64,000 nucleotides of DNA from Aureococcus anophagefferens (GCF_000186865.1 NW_008705566.1:2101699-2165698), one strand, 5' to 3'. Positions 35,378-44,694 are shown, numbered from the stretch's first letter. Made by a program: numbers and translations. The notes: generated by a model not told the origin, from the letters alone.

Positions 35378-35739
35378 CCCTCGTTGTCGTCGCCGCCGCC
35401 GCAGGACGCGACGGCCTCGCCGCCGCCGTCCGGGGCCGCGACCTCGAGGCTCTCGTCACCGGGTTCCAGGCACGCCCGCGCCGCGAGCTCCTGGCCCATG
35501 GCCCCCTCGCCGTCGTAGCCGGCGACGGCGAGGCGTGCCCGCAGGCACGCGACGACCCTGCTCGAGCTCTCCTGCGCCGCGCTCATGTCCCGGATGCGGT
35601 ACAACCCCGCGACGACGACGGCCGTGCGCACGAACAGAAGCGCGCGCGACGACCGCGGCTTCGGCTGCTCGTGGCCGCCCATCGTTTTGAAGAGCGACTG
35701 GGGCAGCCTTGGTTTAACCTTGTCCAGAATCGATATCAT
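33211..35739 (-). CDS. CASTOR/POLLUX-type ion channel
   Basis: 842 aa from the ATG at 35739 (MISILDKVKPRLPQSLFKTM); an internal ATG at 35682 (MGGHEQ) is the alternative. After an acidic Gly/Asp linker come membrane segments LGALALAIVALAFAAYCYAF, VLALLYVSIALVLVGGGLLY and LVAIASSLGGMFITALLLGI. The diagnostic CASTOR/POLLUX region follows: VLEHGHTLILGWNDKVLAVV, then EISNANESEGGGVVVILCEK-like text and TVICRQGNPLLVGDLRKVNA. Two RCK-like halves follow. In plants these are nuclear-envelope cation channels for calcium oscillations; in algae the site is unknown. The gene lies 24 bp downstream of the PLC-like gene on the same strand. Confidence 0.9.
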
Positions 35740-35763
35740 AAAATCAAGCAGTTGAAGCGCGTA

Positions 35764-36723
35764 TTAAAGGGCCCGGAGCGCGTCCAGCAGGCCGGGGCCG
35801 CCGTCGCAGACGTTGTTGACCTCGACCATGCCGTACGCGTAGTCCGGTTCCGCCTTGATGCGCGCCGTGACGAGCGCGTTGAGGCCCGACTCGGACTCCT
35901 CGGTCAGCAGCGTGGCCCCGTGGAGGCCGCTGACGACGACGGAGTCCGCGTCCTCCTGCCAGAGGGCCTGGACCGTGTAGAGCCCGCCGCCGACGGGGCC
36001 TTCCTGGACGACGGACTCGTAGTAGGTCCAGAAGCGGTCCAGGGGGTAGTCCTTCGACGACGAGTCGGCGTAGCAGGTGTAATACCACGGGAAGTCGACG
36101 GTGCCGTTCGCCGCCGTCGCGTTCGTCGCCGTCGTCTCCTCGAGCCGTCGCGACTTGAACCCCGCGCAGGTGATCGACGAATCCCAGTGGCCCGTGACGC
36201 AGGTGCCCGAGATTCCCATCATGCTCCCGCCTCCGGGCAGCCTCGCCGCGTCCGCGGCCGCCGCGACCGTCGTCGAGTAGAGGCCGGCGCAATCGTCGAC
36301 GTACGCGACCCCGGCGGTCCCCAGCAGCTCCAAAACGGCCGCGTGCGCGCCGTCGCCGTCCTCGTGGGAGAGGATGAGGAGGATGAGATCCTCGACGTCG
36401 ACGTGCGCGTTCGCCCACGCGACGGCCTCGTCGAGCGCGTCGGACATGGCGTACTCGATGTCGATGTCGCCGTGGTGCATCTGGAGCACGCCGTCCTTGA
36501 GGCTCGGCCGCCAGTCGAGGGCGCGCGCACCGCATCCAAAGAGCGACGCCACGCCGCCGTCCTGCTGGGTTTTGGCCCATTCGTCGACGATGCCCGTGCT
36601 GAGGTAGGTCGTCGCGGCGTCGTGGGCATGAACCATGGGCCAGGAGCCGAGGAGCGTCGTGTTCGGATTCTTCAGCGCGTCGGCGGCGGCGAGGAGCGCC
36701 AGAACAACACGTGCCGCGTCCAT
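35764..36723 (-). CDS. Secreted PLC-like phosphodiesterase (PI-PLC X-like)
   Basis: 319 aa from the ATG at 36723 with a signal peptide (MDAARVVLALLAAADALKNP). The TIM-barrel start is seen in LLGSWPMVHAHDAATTYLST (catalytic His of the 'HNS/HDA' type). Next come FGCGARALDWRPSLKDGVLQ and MHHGDIDIEYAMSDALDEAV, equivalent to G.R.LD.R....G....HG in PI-PLC X proteins, then LILLILSHEDGD. Likely N-glycosylation sites occur around NATAANGT. The predicted activity is hydrolysis of a phosphodiester such as phosphatidylinositol or a GPI. It is the upstream partner of the channel gene and divergent from the GST-like gene (66 bp apart). Confidence 0.7.
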   Translation of the reverse strand: MDAARVVLALLAAADALKNPNTTLLGSWPMVHAHDAATTYLSTGIVDEWAKTQQDGGVASLFGCGARALDWRPSLKDGVLQMHHGDIDIEYAMSDALDEAVAWANAHVDVEDLILLILSHEDGDGAHAAVLELLGTAGVAYVDDCAGLYSTTVAAAADAARLPGGGSMMGISGTCVTGHWDSSITCAGFKSRRLEETTATNATAANGTVDFPWYYTCYADSSSKDYPLDRFWTYYESVVQEGPVGGGLYTVQALWQEDADSVVVSGLHGATLLTEESESGLNALVTARIKAEPDYAYGMVEVNNVCDGGPGLLDALRAL

Positions 36724-36789
36724 CGTGGCTGCCCTCAGCTTCAACTTGCAGTGCAAGCCACCGATCATTGAACCCTGCCATCCACTGCG
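36724..36789. promoter_or_regulatory. Compact bidirectional promoter region
   Basis: 66 bp separate the divergent ATG codons at 36723 (minus) and 36790 (plus). The stretch has lower GC (CAACTTGCAGTGCAAGCC and flanks) and includes the palindrome CTTGCAGTGCAAG. Confidence 0.4.
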
Positions 36790-37680
36790 ATGTCCAAGCT
36801 CGTCGCGCTCGCGCGCTGGACGCAGCGCGACCTCATCAAGCTCGCGAAAGCAGAAAACCAGCCACAGCTGTTGACCATCCCTTACAGCCATTACTGCGAG
36901 CTGGCCGCATGGTCGCTGGACCGCGCAGCCAAGCCCTACCGCGAGCACGGCTACGCTCCCGGAGAGCACGTCTTACCGTCGCTGGCGCTGCGCGTCGCCG
37001 GCGCGGAAAGGCATCTCTCGTCGACGTCGCGCGTCGACGCCATGCCGCGCACCGCGGCGGAGGTCGGCGAGCCGCGGCCGCGGCCTCGCTCGAACGCGAC
37101 GGCCGTGCCCGCGCTCGTCATGCCCGACGGCGCCGTGCTCGCGGACAGCTGGGCCATCGCGGAGGCCGTCCAGGGCCCCGTCGACCCGGCGCTGAAGGCC
37201 CTCCTCGACGAGGACCTCGGCCCGCTGTCGCGGCAGTGGATCTACGAAAAACTATTTCGCGAGGCGAACGCGAATGTCTGGGACGACCTCGCCGGCGTCG
37301 GACGGGGCCCACTCTTCGGCGCTGCCTGGAGCGTGATGTCGCCGCGTTTGACGGAGTCCATGCGGCGCCTCTTCCGCACGCGATGCGACGAAGCGATGAA
37401 GGTCTGCGACGACCGCCTCGCGGAGACCCTCGACCGCGCCAACGGCTTCCTCGAAAAGTCCGGCGGCGAGTTTCTTGGGGGCGATGCACCATCCATTTCA
37501 GATGTGGCCATGGCGACGCTGGCGGCTCCCCTGGTCTTGCCCGCGAAGTTCGCCCGCGGCAAATACGCGTCGCCGTTCGAACAGCTGCTAGCCCAGGACG
37601 CCGAGATGCAGGCGCAGGTCGAGGCCTACCGCGCCACGCCCGTCGGCGCCCACGCCCTGAAAGTCTACGAGCACCGGTAG
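36790..37680 (+). CDS. Glutathione S-transferase-like protein
   Basis: 296 aa from the ATG at 36790 (MSKLVALARWTQRDLIKLAK). The thioredoxin-like half is seen in LLTIPYSHYCELAAWSLDRA, where the SHYC.LA.W.L motif resembles the active-site Ser/Cys region of GSTs. ATAVPALVMPDGAVLADSWA gives the cis-Pro and the Asp/Ser of the glutathione site (VP.L...DG.VL.DS..I). The helical C-terminal domain ends FLGGDAPSISDVAMATLAAP, the GST 'G...S.AD......' capping region with Asp. An insertion of about 35 residues lies between strands. The product is probably cytosolic, with detoxification or maleylacetoacetate-isomerase-like chemistry. Confidence 0.75.
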   Translation: MSKLVALARWTQRDLIKLAKAENQPQLLTIPYSHYCELAAWSLDRAAKPYREHGYAPGEHVLPSLALRVAGAERHLSSTSRVDAMPRTAAEVGEPRPRPRSNATAVPALVMPDGAVLADSWAIAEAVQGPVDPALKALLDEDLGPLSRQWIYEKLFREANANVWDDLAGVGRGPLFGAAWSVMSPRLTESMRRLFRTRCDEAMKVCDDRLAETLDRANGFLEKSGGEFLGGDAPSISDVAMATLAAPLVLPAKFARGKYASPFEQLLAQDAEMQAQVEAYRATPVGAHALKVYEHR

Positions 37681-37713
37681 GCGCGTCATTTTTTTTTACG
37701 CTAGCACATCTGT

Positions 37714-40700
37714 ATGGCGCGCGGACGAGGTCCGAGGGGCGGTCTGCGAGGCCTTGCGAGTCGCCGGGCATTGCCGGGCACGCAGAACCGCCGCGTGGAA
37801 GTGCGAGACCCCCGCGTCGACGCCATGCTCAAGATGTTAGGCCTCAAATCGGGGTCCCCGAAGACCCCGACCACCAAGCCGCCCGCGCCGGGCCCGCCGA
37901 CCGAGGGAGAAAAGGTCGAGGCGCCCCCCGCCGCCAAATCGAAAAATCCGGCGGTCCGCACGTCGCTCGGCATCGAGGGCCTCGACGACGAGAGCGCCCC
38001 CCCGCTTTTGACGCCGCTCGACGCGGCGCTCCCCCCGCTCGACGGCGAGCGGCTCCCGAGGGACGCGAAGCCCTCCGGCGCCGCGGGCGCCGTCGGGTCC
38101 GGGTCGCGGTCGCGGTCCGGGTCCGAGCTCGACGGCGAGCTCCCCCCGCTCGACGGCGAGCGCATCCCCACGGCCGCCAAGCCCCCGGGCGCCGTCGGGT
38201 CCATCGGCGCGACGTCCGTGCCCGGCGTCGTCGGCGCGGCGTCCGTCGCCGGCGTCGTCGGCGCGGACCACAAGCGCGACATCGGCTACCACGCGTTCTT
38301 CGGCACGGGCGACCCGAACCTGTCCGTGAAGCGCCCCTTCCTCAACGAGCCGTCGCCCGAGTCCGTCGCGTCGACGCCGCCGCTCTGGGCGCGGAAGGCG
38401 GCGGAGGACGCGCCGGAGCCGCCGACGCTGCGGTCGCTCGAGGCCGAGGTGCTCGCCGTCGTCGACGGCGCCGACGCCGGCGCGGTCCTCTGCGCGAACC
38501 TGCCCAAGCTCTACTACGCGCTCCACGGCGCGCCGCTGAACTGCGCGACGTACGGCGAGGACCGGCTCTCGGACCTCCTCGGCAAACTGCCGAACGTCTA
38601 CGTCCGCGCGGAGGCGCGGGGCCGCGGGGGCACGGTGTCGCGCCGGGGCACGGGCGCCGAGGACGGCGACGTCCCCGACGCCGCGGCGCTCGAGGCCCAG
38701 GCCGCGGGGCGCTTAGCGTACCGCGCCGCGGGGGTCCACGCGAGGGTCCGCGACTGGTCGCCGAACCGGCTCCGCGAGGCCTCGGGCGCCACGGAATCTT
38801 CCGCGGCCGAGGCGCTCTACCAGGCCGTCGCGGCGCCCGGCGACCGCGTCAAGCGCACGGGGCTGCTGCTCGCGCACGCGCGGACCGCGCCCGTGACCGC
38901 GGAACCGGAAAAGCTCCGCGCGCTCGCGGCGGAGATCCTCGCGCTGGTCGACGAGGCCCCGGGGGGCAAGGTGCTCTCGGCGAACCTGCCGCGCGCCTAC
39001 TTCCTCAAGTACCGCAAGCCCCTCGACATGAAGGGCTACGGCGCGCTGAAGATGTCGCGGCTTTTGACCGCGCTCGAGCCCTACGGCCTCGAGTCGTGCG
39101 GCGGCGCGACCGCGGGCGTCGGCCGGGCGGGCTCGGGCGTCGCCGACGACGGGCCCGTCGCGGACACCATCGCGCCGCCGCCGGAGGACCTGGCGAGCCT
39201 CCGGGCCGAGCTCGAGAGCATGCGCGGCGCGGGCGACGCCGAGGAGCTCGGCCGCACGGTCTTCGTCCGGGGCCTGCCCTGGACCGCGGAGGAGGCCGAG
39301 GTGCGGTCCTGGATGGCGCGAAACGGGCCCGTCGCGTCCCTCGTGCTGCCCCTGAACCGCGGCGACGGCCGGCCGTCCGGCACGGCCTTTGTGGTCTTCG
39401 AGGCGCCCGCGGGCGCCGAGAAGGCCTGCGCCGCCCTGGGCCTCACCCTCGGCGGCGGCGAGTTCTTCCCGGGCACGAAGCGCCGGGTCACGGCCGTCAT
39501 GGCGGACCGGCCGTGCCCGACGCGGCGGCGGGAGTCCGGAGGGATCCGCGACGAGGACGGGCGCCGCGTCCATGACACCGGCGGGACCGTCAAGCCGGCC
39601 GTCGCGAAGCCGCCGAAGCAGGGCAAGACCATCGACCCCGCGGGCTGCGACGCGTCGCCGGCGGAGCTCGCGCGGCTCGCGGCCCAGATACTCGCGCTCT
39701 GCGACGCGGCGCGATCGGGCCGCGTGCTGCTCGGGAACCTCCCGGGCGACTACAAGAAGGCCTACGGCGCCCCGATGCCGAGCCACGGCGTCAAGGCGAA
39801 GACGCTCATGGCGCTGCTGCCCGGCGTCGCCGTGGGCGGCTACGACCCGTCGCACGTGGACCCCGACAACCGCTGGGCGCGCGCGCACGTGAGCCGCGAC
39901 GACGGCGCGGGCGCCGCGGCGCCGCCGCCGCCGCCCGCGCGGCGGCCCGCGCCGACGGCGGGCGACGCCGAGACGCTGGGCCGCACGGTCTTCTGCCAGG
40001 GCCTGCCCTGGACCGCGGAGGAGGCCGACGTGCGGTCCTGGATGGCGGGCTGCGGGCCCATCGCGTCGCTCGTCATGCCGCTGAACAAGCACGACGGCCG
40101 GCCGTCCGGCGTGGCCTTCGTCGTCTTCGAGGCGCTGGCGGGCGCCGAGGCGGCCTGCGACACGCTGCACGGCGAGTTTTTCCCGGGCAGCGAGCGCTGG
40201 GTCAAGGTCGCCAAGTCGGAGCGGCCGTGCCCGCCGGCGCGGCGGGAGCGCGCGTCCTCCAACGCGAGCCGCGACGACGGCGCGGGCGCCGCGGCGGCGG
40301 CGCCGCCGTCCGCGCGGCAGCCCGCGCCGACAGCGGCCGACGCCGAGGAGCTAGGCCGCACGGTCTTCGTCCAGGGCCTGCCCTGGGCCGCGGAGGAGGC
40401 GGAGGTGCGGTCGTGGATCGCGCGCGCCGGGCCCATCGAGTTTCTCGCGATGCCGCGGGATCGCACGGGCCGGCCGTCCGGCTACGCCTTCGTCGTCTTC
40501 AGGAAGCTGGCGGGCGCCGAGGCGGCCTGCGACACGCTGCACAAGGAGTGCTTCCCGGGCAGCGAGCGCTGGGTCAAGGTCGCAAAGTCCGACCGGCCGT
40601 GCCCGGAGTACGGCAAGCGGAAGGGCCCGTCCAAGTGGACCCCGACCCCGTGCACGGCGTCGCCGGCGGAGCTCCGGGCCCTCGCCGACCAGGTGCTCGC

Positions 40701-41769
40701 GCTCTGCGACGCGGCCAAGACGGGCGCGGTCCACCTCTCGAACCTCCCGGCCGCCTACGAGAAGGCCTACGGCTCGAAGATGCCGCAGCACAAGTTACGG
40801 ATGAAGCCCCTGCTGGACCTGCTGCCCGGCGTCGCGCTGGGCGGCTACGAGCCCGACCACGAGAACCCCTGGGCCGGCGCGTGCGTGCTCCGCGCGCCCG
40901 CGGCGGACGCGGCCGCGGCGCCCGCGGCCGCCGCCGCGCCCGCCGCCGCCGCGTCGCCCAAGGCCAAGCGCGGGTCCACGAAGAAGGACGCCGAGGCGGT
41001 CTGCACGGCGACGCCGGCGGAGCTCCAGCAGCTCGCCGACGAGGTGCTGGCCCTCTGCGACGCGGCGCCGAACGGCCGCGTGCAGCAGAGCTCGCTCGGC
41101 GCCGAGTACCGCAAGGCGTACCCCGGGAAGGACTTCCCCTCGTACGGCCTCCGCATGAAGCACCTCCTGGCCGAGCTGCCCGGCCTCGACAGCCTCTTCG
41201 TGCCCGGCGTCACCAAGGGCGGCAACGCCTGGCTGAGCCGCGCGGGCGGCGCGCTCGAGCGCGACACCTTGCTCGAGCGCGGCGCGGCCGCCTTCGACGA
41301 GACGCAGGTCGGCGTCGAGGCGTTCAAGGCCAAGCGCGCCGCGAAGCAGCGCGCCAAGGAGCGGGCGCCGAGGAGCGGGCGCGAGACGGCGGCCCGGATC
41401 CAGGCGCGGACCATGCGCATCCGCAACCTCACGCCGAGCGGCCAGCCCCGGGGCTTCGGCACGGCCGGCGCGGACGTCGCGCTCGAGCGGAATCTGTGGG
41501 CCTTCTTCGCGCGCGTGAAGCGCGACACGATGGTCGAGCGCATCCACGCCATGGCGGCCTCCGGCACGGGCTACGTCGCCTTCACGGACGCGGCGAGCAT
41601 GGCGCGCGTCACCGGCGAGCTCCAGCGGTCGAAGATCCAGATCCTCCGCGACTGCGACGACGTCGCCTACGAGGGCGCCCCGGACCTCCCGCCGGCGATG
41701 CTCGCGGACATCCAGGCCAACAACGCCATGCTGGATGCCATGTGGCGCCCCGGGTTCGGCCAGTCCTAG
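37714..41769 (+). CDS. Five-LOTUS, three-RRM RNA-binding protein
   Basis: 1351 aa from the ATG at 37714. Five related LOTUS/OST-HTH domains lie at about residues 239-300, 400-460, 649-720, 984-1045 and 1100-1165, each of the type LRALADQVLALCDAAKTG...NLPAAYEKAYG...LRMKPLLDLLPGV. Three RRMs lie at about 513-595, 756-835 and 881-960, each with GRTVF(V/C)(R/Q)GLPW (RNP2) and SG.AFVVFE (RNP1). The order is L-L-R-L-R-R-L-L. The N-terminus has duplicated PPLDGER motifs, and a basic C-terminal domain follows the last LOTUS. LOTUS domains bind RNA G-quadruplexes or DEAD-box helicases in germ granules, so an RNP-granule role is inferred. Confidence 0.85.
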   Translation: MARGRGPRGGLRGLASRRALPGTQNRRVEVRDPRVDAMLKMLGLKSGSPKTPTTKPPAPGPPTEGEKVEAPPAAKSKNPAVRTSLGIEGLDDESAPPLLTPLDAALPPLDGERLPRDAKPSGAAGAVGSGSRSRSGSELDGELPPLDGERIPTAAKPPGAVGSIGATSVPGVVGAASVAGVVGADHKRDIGYHAFFGTGDPNLSVKRPFLNEPSPESVASTPPLWARKAAEDAPEPPTLRSLEAEVLAVVDGADAGAVLCANLPKLYYALHGAPLNCATYGEDRLSDLLGKLPNVYVRAEARGRGGTVSRRGTGAEDGDVPDAAALEAQAAGRLAYRAAGVHARVRDWSPNRLREASGATESSAAEALYQAVAAPGDRVKRTGLLLAHARTAPVTAEPEKLRALAAEILALVDEAPGGKVLSANLPRAYFLKYRKPLDMKGYGALKMSRLLTALEPYGLESCGGATAGVGRAGSGVADDGPVADTIAPPPEDLASLRAELESMRGAGDAEELGRTVFVRGLPWTAEEAEVRSWMARNGPVASLVLPLNRGDGRPSGTAFVVFEAPAGAEKACAALGLTLGGGEFFPGTKRRVTAVMADRPCPTRRRESGGIRDEDGRRVHDTGGTVKPAVAKPPKQGKTIDPAGCDASPAELARLAAQILALCDAARSGRVLLGNLPGDYKKAYGAPMPSHGVKAKTLMALLPGVAVGGYDPSHVDPDNRWARAHVSRDDGAGAAAPPPPPARRPAPTAGDAETLGRTVFCQGLPWTAEEADVRSWMAGCGPIASLVMPLNKHDGRPSGVAFVVFEALAGAEAACDTLHGEFFPGSERWVKVAKSERPCPPARRERASSNASRDDGAGAAAAAPPSARQPAPTAADAEELGRTVFVQGLPWAAEEAEVRSWIARAGPIEFLAMPRDRTGRPSGYAFVVFRKLAGAEAACDTLHKECFPGSERWVKVAKSDRPCPEYGKRKGPSKWTPTPCTASPAELRALADQVLALCDAAKTGAVHLSNLPAAYEKAYGSKMPQHKLRMKPLLDLLPGVALGGYEPDHENPWAGACVLRAPAADAAAAPAAAAAPAAAASPKAKRGSTKKDAEAVCTATPAELQQLADEVLALCDAAPNGRVQQSSLGAEYRKAYPGKDFPSYGLRMKHLLAELPGLDSLFVPGVTKGGNAWLSRAGGALERDTLLERGAAAFDETQVGVEAFKAKRAAKQRAKERAPRSGRETAARIQARTMRIRNLTPSGQPRGFGTAGADVALERNLWAFFARVKRDTMVERIHAMAASGTGYVAFTDAASMARVTGELQRSKIQILRDCDDVAYEGAPDLPPAMLADIQANNAMLDAMWRPGFGQS

Positions 41770-41802
41770 TGGCCGCGCGTTTGATCGGACGCGCGACCGT
41801 GT

Positions 41803-41990
41803 GCGCACGGTCGCGCGGGCGATTCCCCCGCCACCTCGGCGCGACCATGATGGCATGGTCGCGTCGCAGATCAAACTTCCCCCTCCCTTCCCCCCTCTCG
41901 GCGCGACCATGATGGCATGGTCGCGTCGCAGATCACAATTCCCCCTCCCTTCCCCCCTCTCGGCGCGACCATGATGCGCATGGTCGCGCG
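41803..41990. repeat. Four palindromic hairpin units between convergent genes
   Basis: GCGACCATGATGGCATGGTCGC-type palindromes lie at about 41841, 41903 and 41965 (period 62 bp), each followed by a CCCCCTCCCTTCCCCC tract. A fourth, related palindrome (GCGACCGTGTGCGCACGGTCGC) lies at about 41796-41817. The array sits between the 3' ends of the LOTUS/RRM gene and the AP2/SANT gene, so a shared 3'-end or transcription-stop role is possible. Confidence 0.7.
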
Positions 41991-42120
41991 GACGATCCGA
42001 AGCCCCCCCCCCCTCCCGATGTGCATCGCACGAGCCCAGCGCGCCGCTGCTCGACCCCGGACCTCCCCCCCTCTGGACAGATCCCAACAGTAACGGCCGC
42101 CTACTACCCACGAACGCATG

Positions 42121-44694
42121 TTAGGCCGCCGGCGGCGGCGCGGCGCGGTCGATGACGACCGCGTCGGCGTCGACGGGCGCGTTGCGCGCGCGCATGTTGT
42201 CGCGGAGCCGCGCCGCGAGGACGCGCTGGTCGTCGTGGGAGGGGTTGGGCTTGGGCGAGGCGAAGGCGAGGAGGTTGAGGTCGTCGCGGCCCGCGCGGAA
42301 GGCGACGAGGTCCCAGCAGCGCGCGGCCTGGGCCGCCGTGTCGAAGCCGCCGAGCGAGAAGCGGTCGCCGAGGAGCGAGAAGGCCGCGTTGTAGCGCGGC
42401 GTGTCCGCGTACCACTTGCAGGTGACGCCGCGGAAGCGCCGGTGGTCGCCGTCGCCCGCGTCGTCGGGCGCCGCGGCGCCGCCGGGCCCGCGGAGCGCGA
42501 GGTCCGCGACGGCGCGCGCGTCGAGGTCGACGGCGCGCGTCGCGCCGCCCGGCGCGTCGAAGCGCACGGTCCAGGCGCGCACGACGGCGCCCGTGTCCTC
42601 GTCGCGGCGCGGCGGCGCGCGGCCGACGACGGCGCCGGCGAGCGTGCCGACGCCGTCGAAGTGCCTGGCGACGAGGACGCCCGCGTGGACGAGGAACCGG
42701 CGCGCCGCGGGCGCCGCGGGCGGCGACGCCGGCGGCGAGAGCGCGGGCGGCGGCGCCGCCGACGTCGCCGGCGCGGGCGCGGGCGCCGCGGGCGACGGCG
42801 GCGCGGCGCCGGTGCGCCGCGCCTCGCGCGCGCGCTCGCTGTGCGCGCGCTGGCGGCACGCCGCCGAGGCCCACTTGCGGCGGTGGCCGCCGCTCCGGCC
42901 CGCGTTGTCGATCGTCTGGCCGCAGCCGCAGAGGCAGACGGACAGGTCCGGGGCGGGCTCCGCGTCCGACGACGAGTCGCGCCGGAGCGGCTCCGGCGAC
43001 CGCGCGAGCGCGTCGAACGCGCGCCGCGCGCCCTCGGCCGAGTTCGGCGGCAGCGCCAAAAAGGCGTCGCCGAGGTCCGCGGACCGCGCGGCGCGCTCGC
43101 GGCAGGACCGCGTCGCCCACTTGCGCCGGTGCGACGCCGCGCGGCCCCGGTTGTCGACGCGCTCGCCGCAGCCGCAGGGGCAGTCGAAGACGAGGGGCGC
43201 GCGCGGGTCGTAGCGGCTCAACCCGATGACCCGCTTCGCCTCCTCCGTGGCGTCCGCGAGGCGCGCCGCCGGCGCCGCGCCCGGCGGCGGCGGCGTCGCG
43301 GGCGCCGGCGGCGCGGCCGCGCGGGCCCGGCGCTCCGCCTCCGCGCGCGCCGCCGCGCGCCGCGTCGCCGCGAGCGACGACTCGAGCGACGCGCGCCGGT
43401 CCGCGTCGCCGGGGATCGTCGCGAAGACCCTGGGGTCGTCGAGGTCGACGAGCCCGGCGGCCGACGGCGCCTTTTGGTCCGCGGCGGCCGCGGCGGCCGC
43501 GGCCGACCCGCCGAGGCGCCACCGGCCGCCCGCGCCGCCGACGCCCAGCAGCTCCTCGTGGCGCGCGGCCTCGTCGCGGCGCCCCTTGAGCCGCGCCTTC
43601 CAGGCGCCGTAGCCGCCCGACGGCTTGAAGTCGCCGTAGTAGAGGTCGAGCACGTCGCCGACGGACGCGCGCGCGAACGCGTTGACCTCGCCCCGCAGGC
43701 CCCCGCGCGGCGTCTTCCGGAGCCGGCGCAGCGCCGCGCCGCAGTCGCGGTCGCAGTCCAGGAGCGCCTCGCCGAACTTGGCCGCGTCCTCGGGCGAGAA
43801 GCCGCCGCGGTCCGGCCGCGCGAGGCGGCCTTCGGGGGGCGGGAGCGGCACCGGCGGCGCCGGCGGGCCGCCGCCGCCGAGCTCGCGCGCGGTTTGACCG
43901 AGGAACGCCGCCGCGGCGAGGAACGCGTCGACGCCCGACGCGAGGGCCGGGTCGGCCCGGCGCGGCCGCGCCGCGTCGGCGACGCGCGCCGCGAAGAAGT
44001 GGCGCGCCTCGGGCGCGTCCGCGAGCGCCGCGAGCGCCGCGGCCGCGTCGTTCGAGCTATCGTGGAGCTGCTCGAGCGCGAGCTCCTCGCCCACGCCGAG
44101 CGCCGCCGCGGACGCGACGTAGGCGTCGACGGCCTCGTCGGACAGGTTTCCCCGCGCCCAGGCGACGCCCGGCTGGCGCCGCACGAGGGGCGGCGGCGTC
44201 GCCGGCGGCCGCGGCGGCGCGGGCGCCCGGTCCTCGAGCGAGTCCTCGGACGCGCCCCAGCTCGCGGTGCGCCGCTGCGCCGGCCGCGGCGCGCTCCTCG
44301 GGCGCTTGGGGCTCCGCGCCGGCGGCTCGCCGGGGCTCCGACCGCGCTTCGGCGCCTCCTCCCCGGGCGGCTCGGCCGCCGCGCGCGCGAGCTCCTCCTC
44401 GGCCTCGCGCCGCTCGGCCTCGCGGCGCGCGGCCGCGCGCGCGCGCGGCGCGACGCGCTCCGGCGGCGCCGCCGCGGGGCCCTCGGCGGCCGGCGCCGGC
44501 GGCGCCTCGGGCTCGGGCTCGGGCTCCGCCTCCCAGGCCGCGAGCCAGGCCGCGAAGCCGTCGGGGGCCTCCCAGCCGTCCTCGGCGTGCGCGCGCAGCA
44601 CGCGGCAGAAGATGGCCCCCTGCTTGCTCTTCTTACACAGCTTGCAGCGCGTCAGCACGAAGGGGACCGACGACGGCGCCCGGCGCTTCGACAT
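42121..44694 (-). CDS. AP2/SANT-like nuclear protein with duplicated zinc motif
   Basis: 857 aa from the ATG at 44694. The N-terminus has CKLCKKSKQGAIFC. Residues about 175-235 resemble the end of an ELM2 domain (LGVGEELALEQLHDSSNDAA). About 297-345 is SANT-like (GGFSPEDAAKFGEALLDCDR, then VGDVLDLYYGDFKPSGGYGA), as in MIER/RCOR corepressors. A 31-residue Cys/His motif is duplicated near 503 and 583 (CPCGCGERVDNRGR...HRRKWATRSCRERA and CLCGCGQTIDNAGR...). The C-terminus (about 750-810) looks like an AP2/ERF domain (FRGVTCKWYADTPRYNAAFS, then FDTAAQAARCWDLVAFRAGR). It is most likely a DNA-binding chromatin regulator. Confidence 0.7.
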   Translation of the reverse strand: MSKRRAPSSVPFVLTRCKLCKKSKQGAIFCRVLRAHAEDGWEAPDGFAAWLAAWEAEPEPEPEAPPAPAAEGPAAAPPERVAPRARAAARREAERREAEEELARAAAEPPGEEAPKRGRSPGEPPARSPKRPRSAPRPAQRRTASWGASEDSLEDRAPAPPRPPATPPPLVRRQPGVAWARGNLSDEAVDAYVASAAALGVGEELALEQLHDSSNDAAAALAALADAPEARHFFAARVADAARPRRADPALASGVDAFLAAAAFLGQTARELGGGGPPAPPVPLPPPEGRLARPDRGGFSPEDAAKFGEALLDCDRDCGAALRRLRKTPRGGLRGEVNAFARASVGDVLDLYYGDFKPSGGYGAWKARLKGRRDEAARHEELLGVGGAGGRWRLGGSAAAAAAAADQKAPSAAGLVDLDDPRVFATIPGDADRRASLESSLAATRRAAARAEAERRARAAAPPAPATPPPPGAAPAARLADATEEAKRVIGLSRYDPRAPLVFDCPCGCGERVDNRGRAASHRRKWATRSCRERAARSADLGDAFLALPPNSAEGARRAFDALARSPEPLRRDSSSDAEPAPDLSVCLCGCGQTIDNAGRSGGHRRKWASAACRQRAHSERAREARRTGAAPPSPAAPAPAPATSAAPPPALSPPASPPAAPAARRFLVHAGVLVARHFDGVGTLAGAVVGRAPPRRDEDTGAVVRAWTVRFDAPGGATRAVDLDARAVADLALRGPGGAAAPDDAGDGDHRRFRGVTCKWYADTPRYNAAFSLLGDRFSLGGFDTAAQAARCWDLVAFRAGRDDLNLLAFASPKPNPSHDDQRVLAARLRDNMRARNAPVDADAVVIDRAAPPPAA

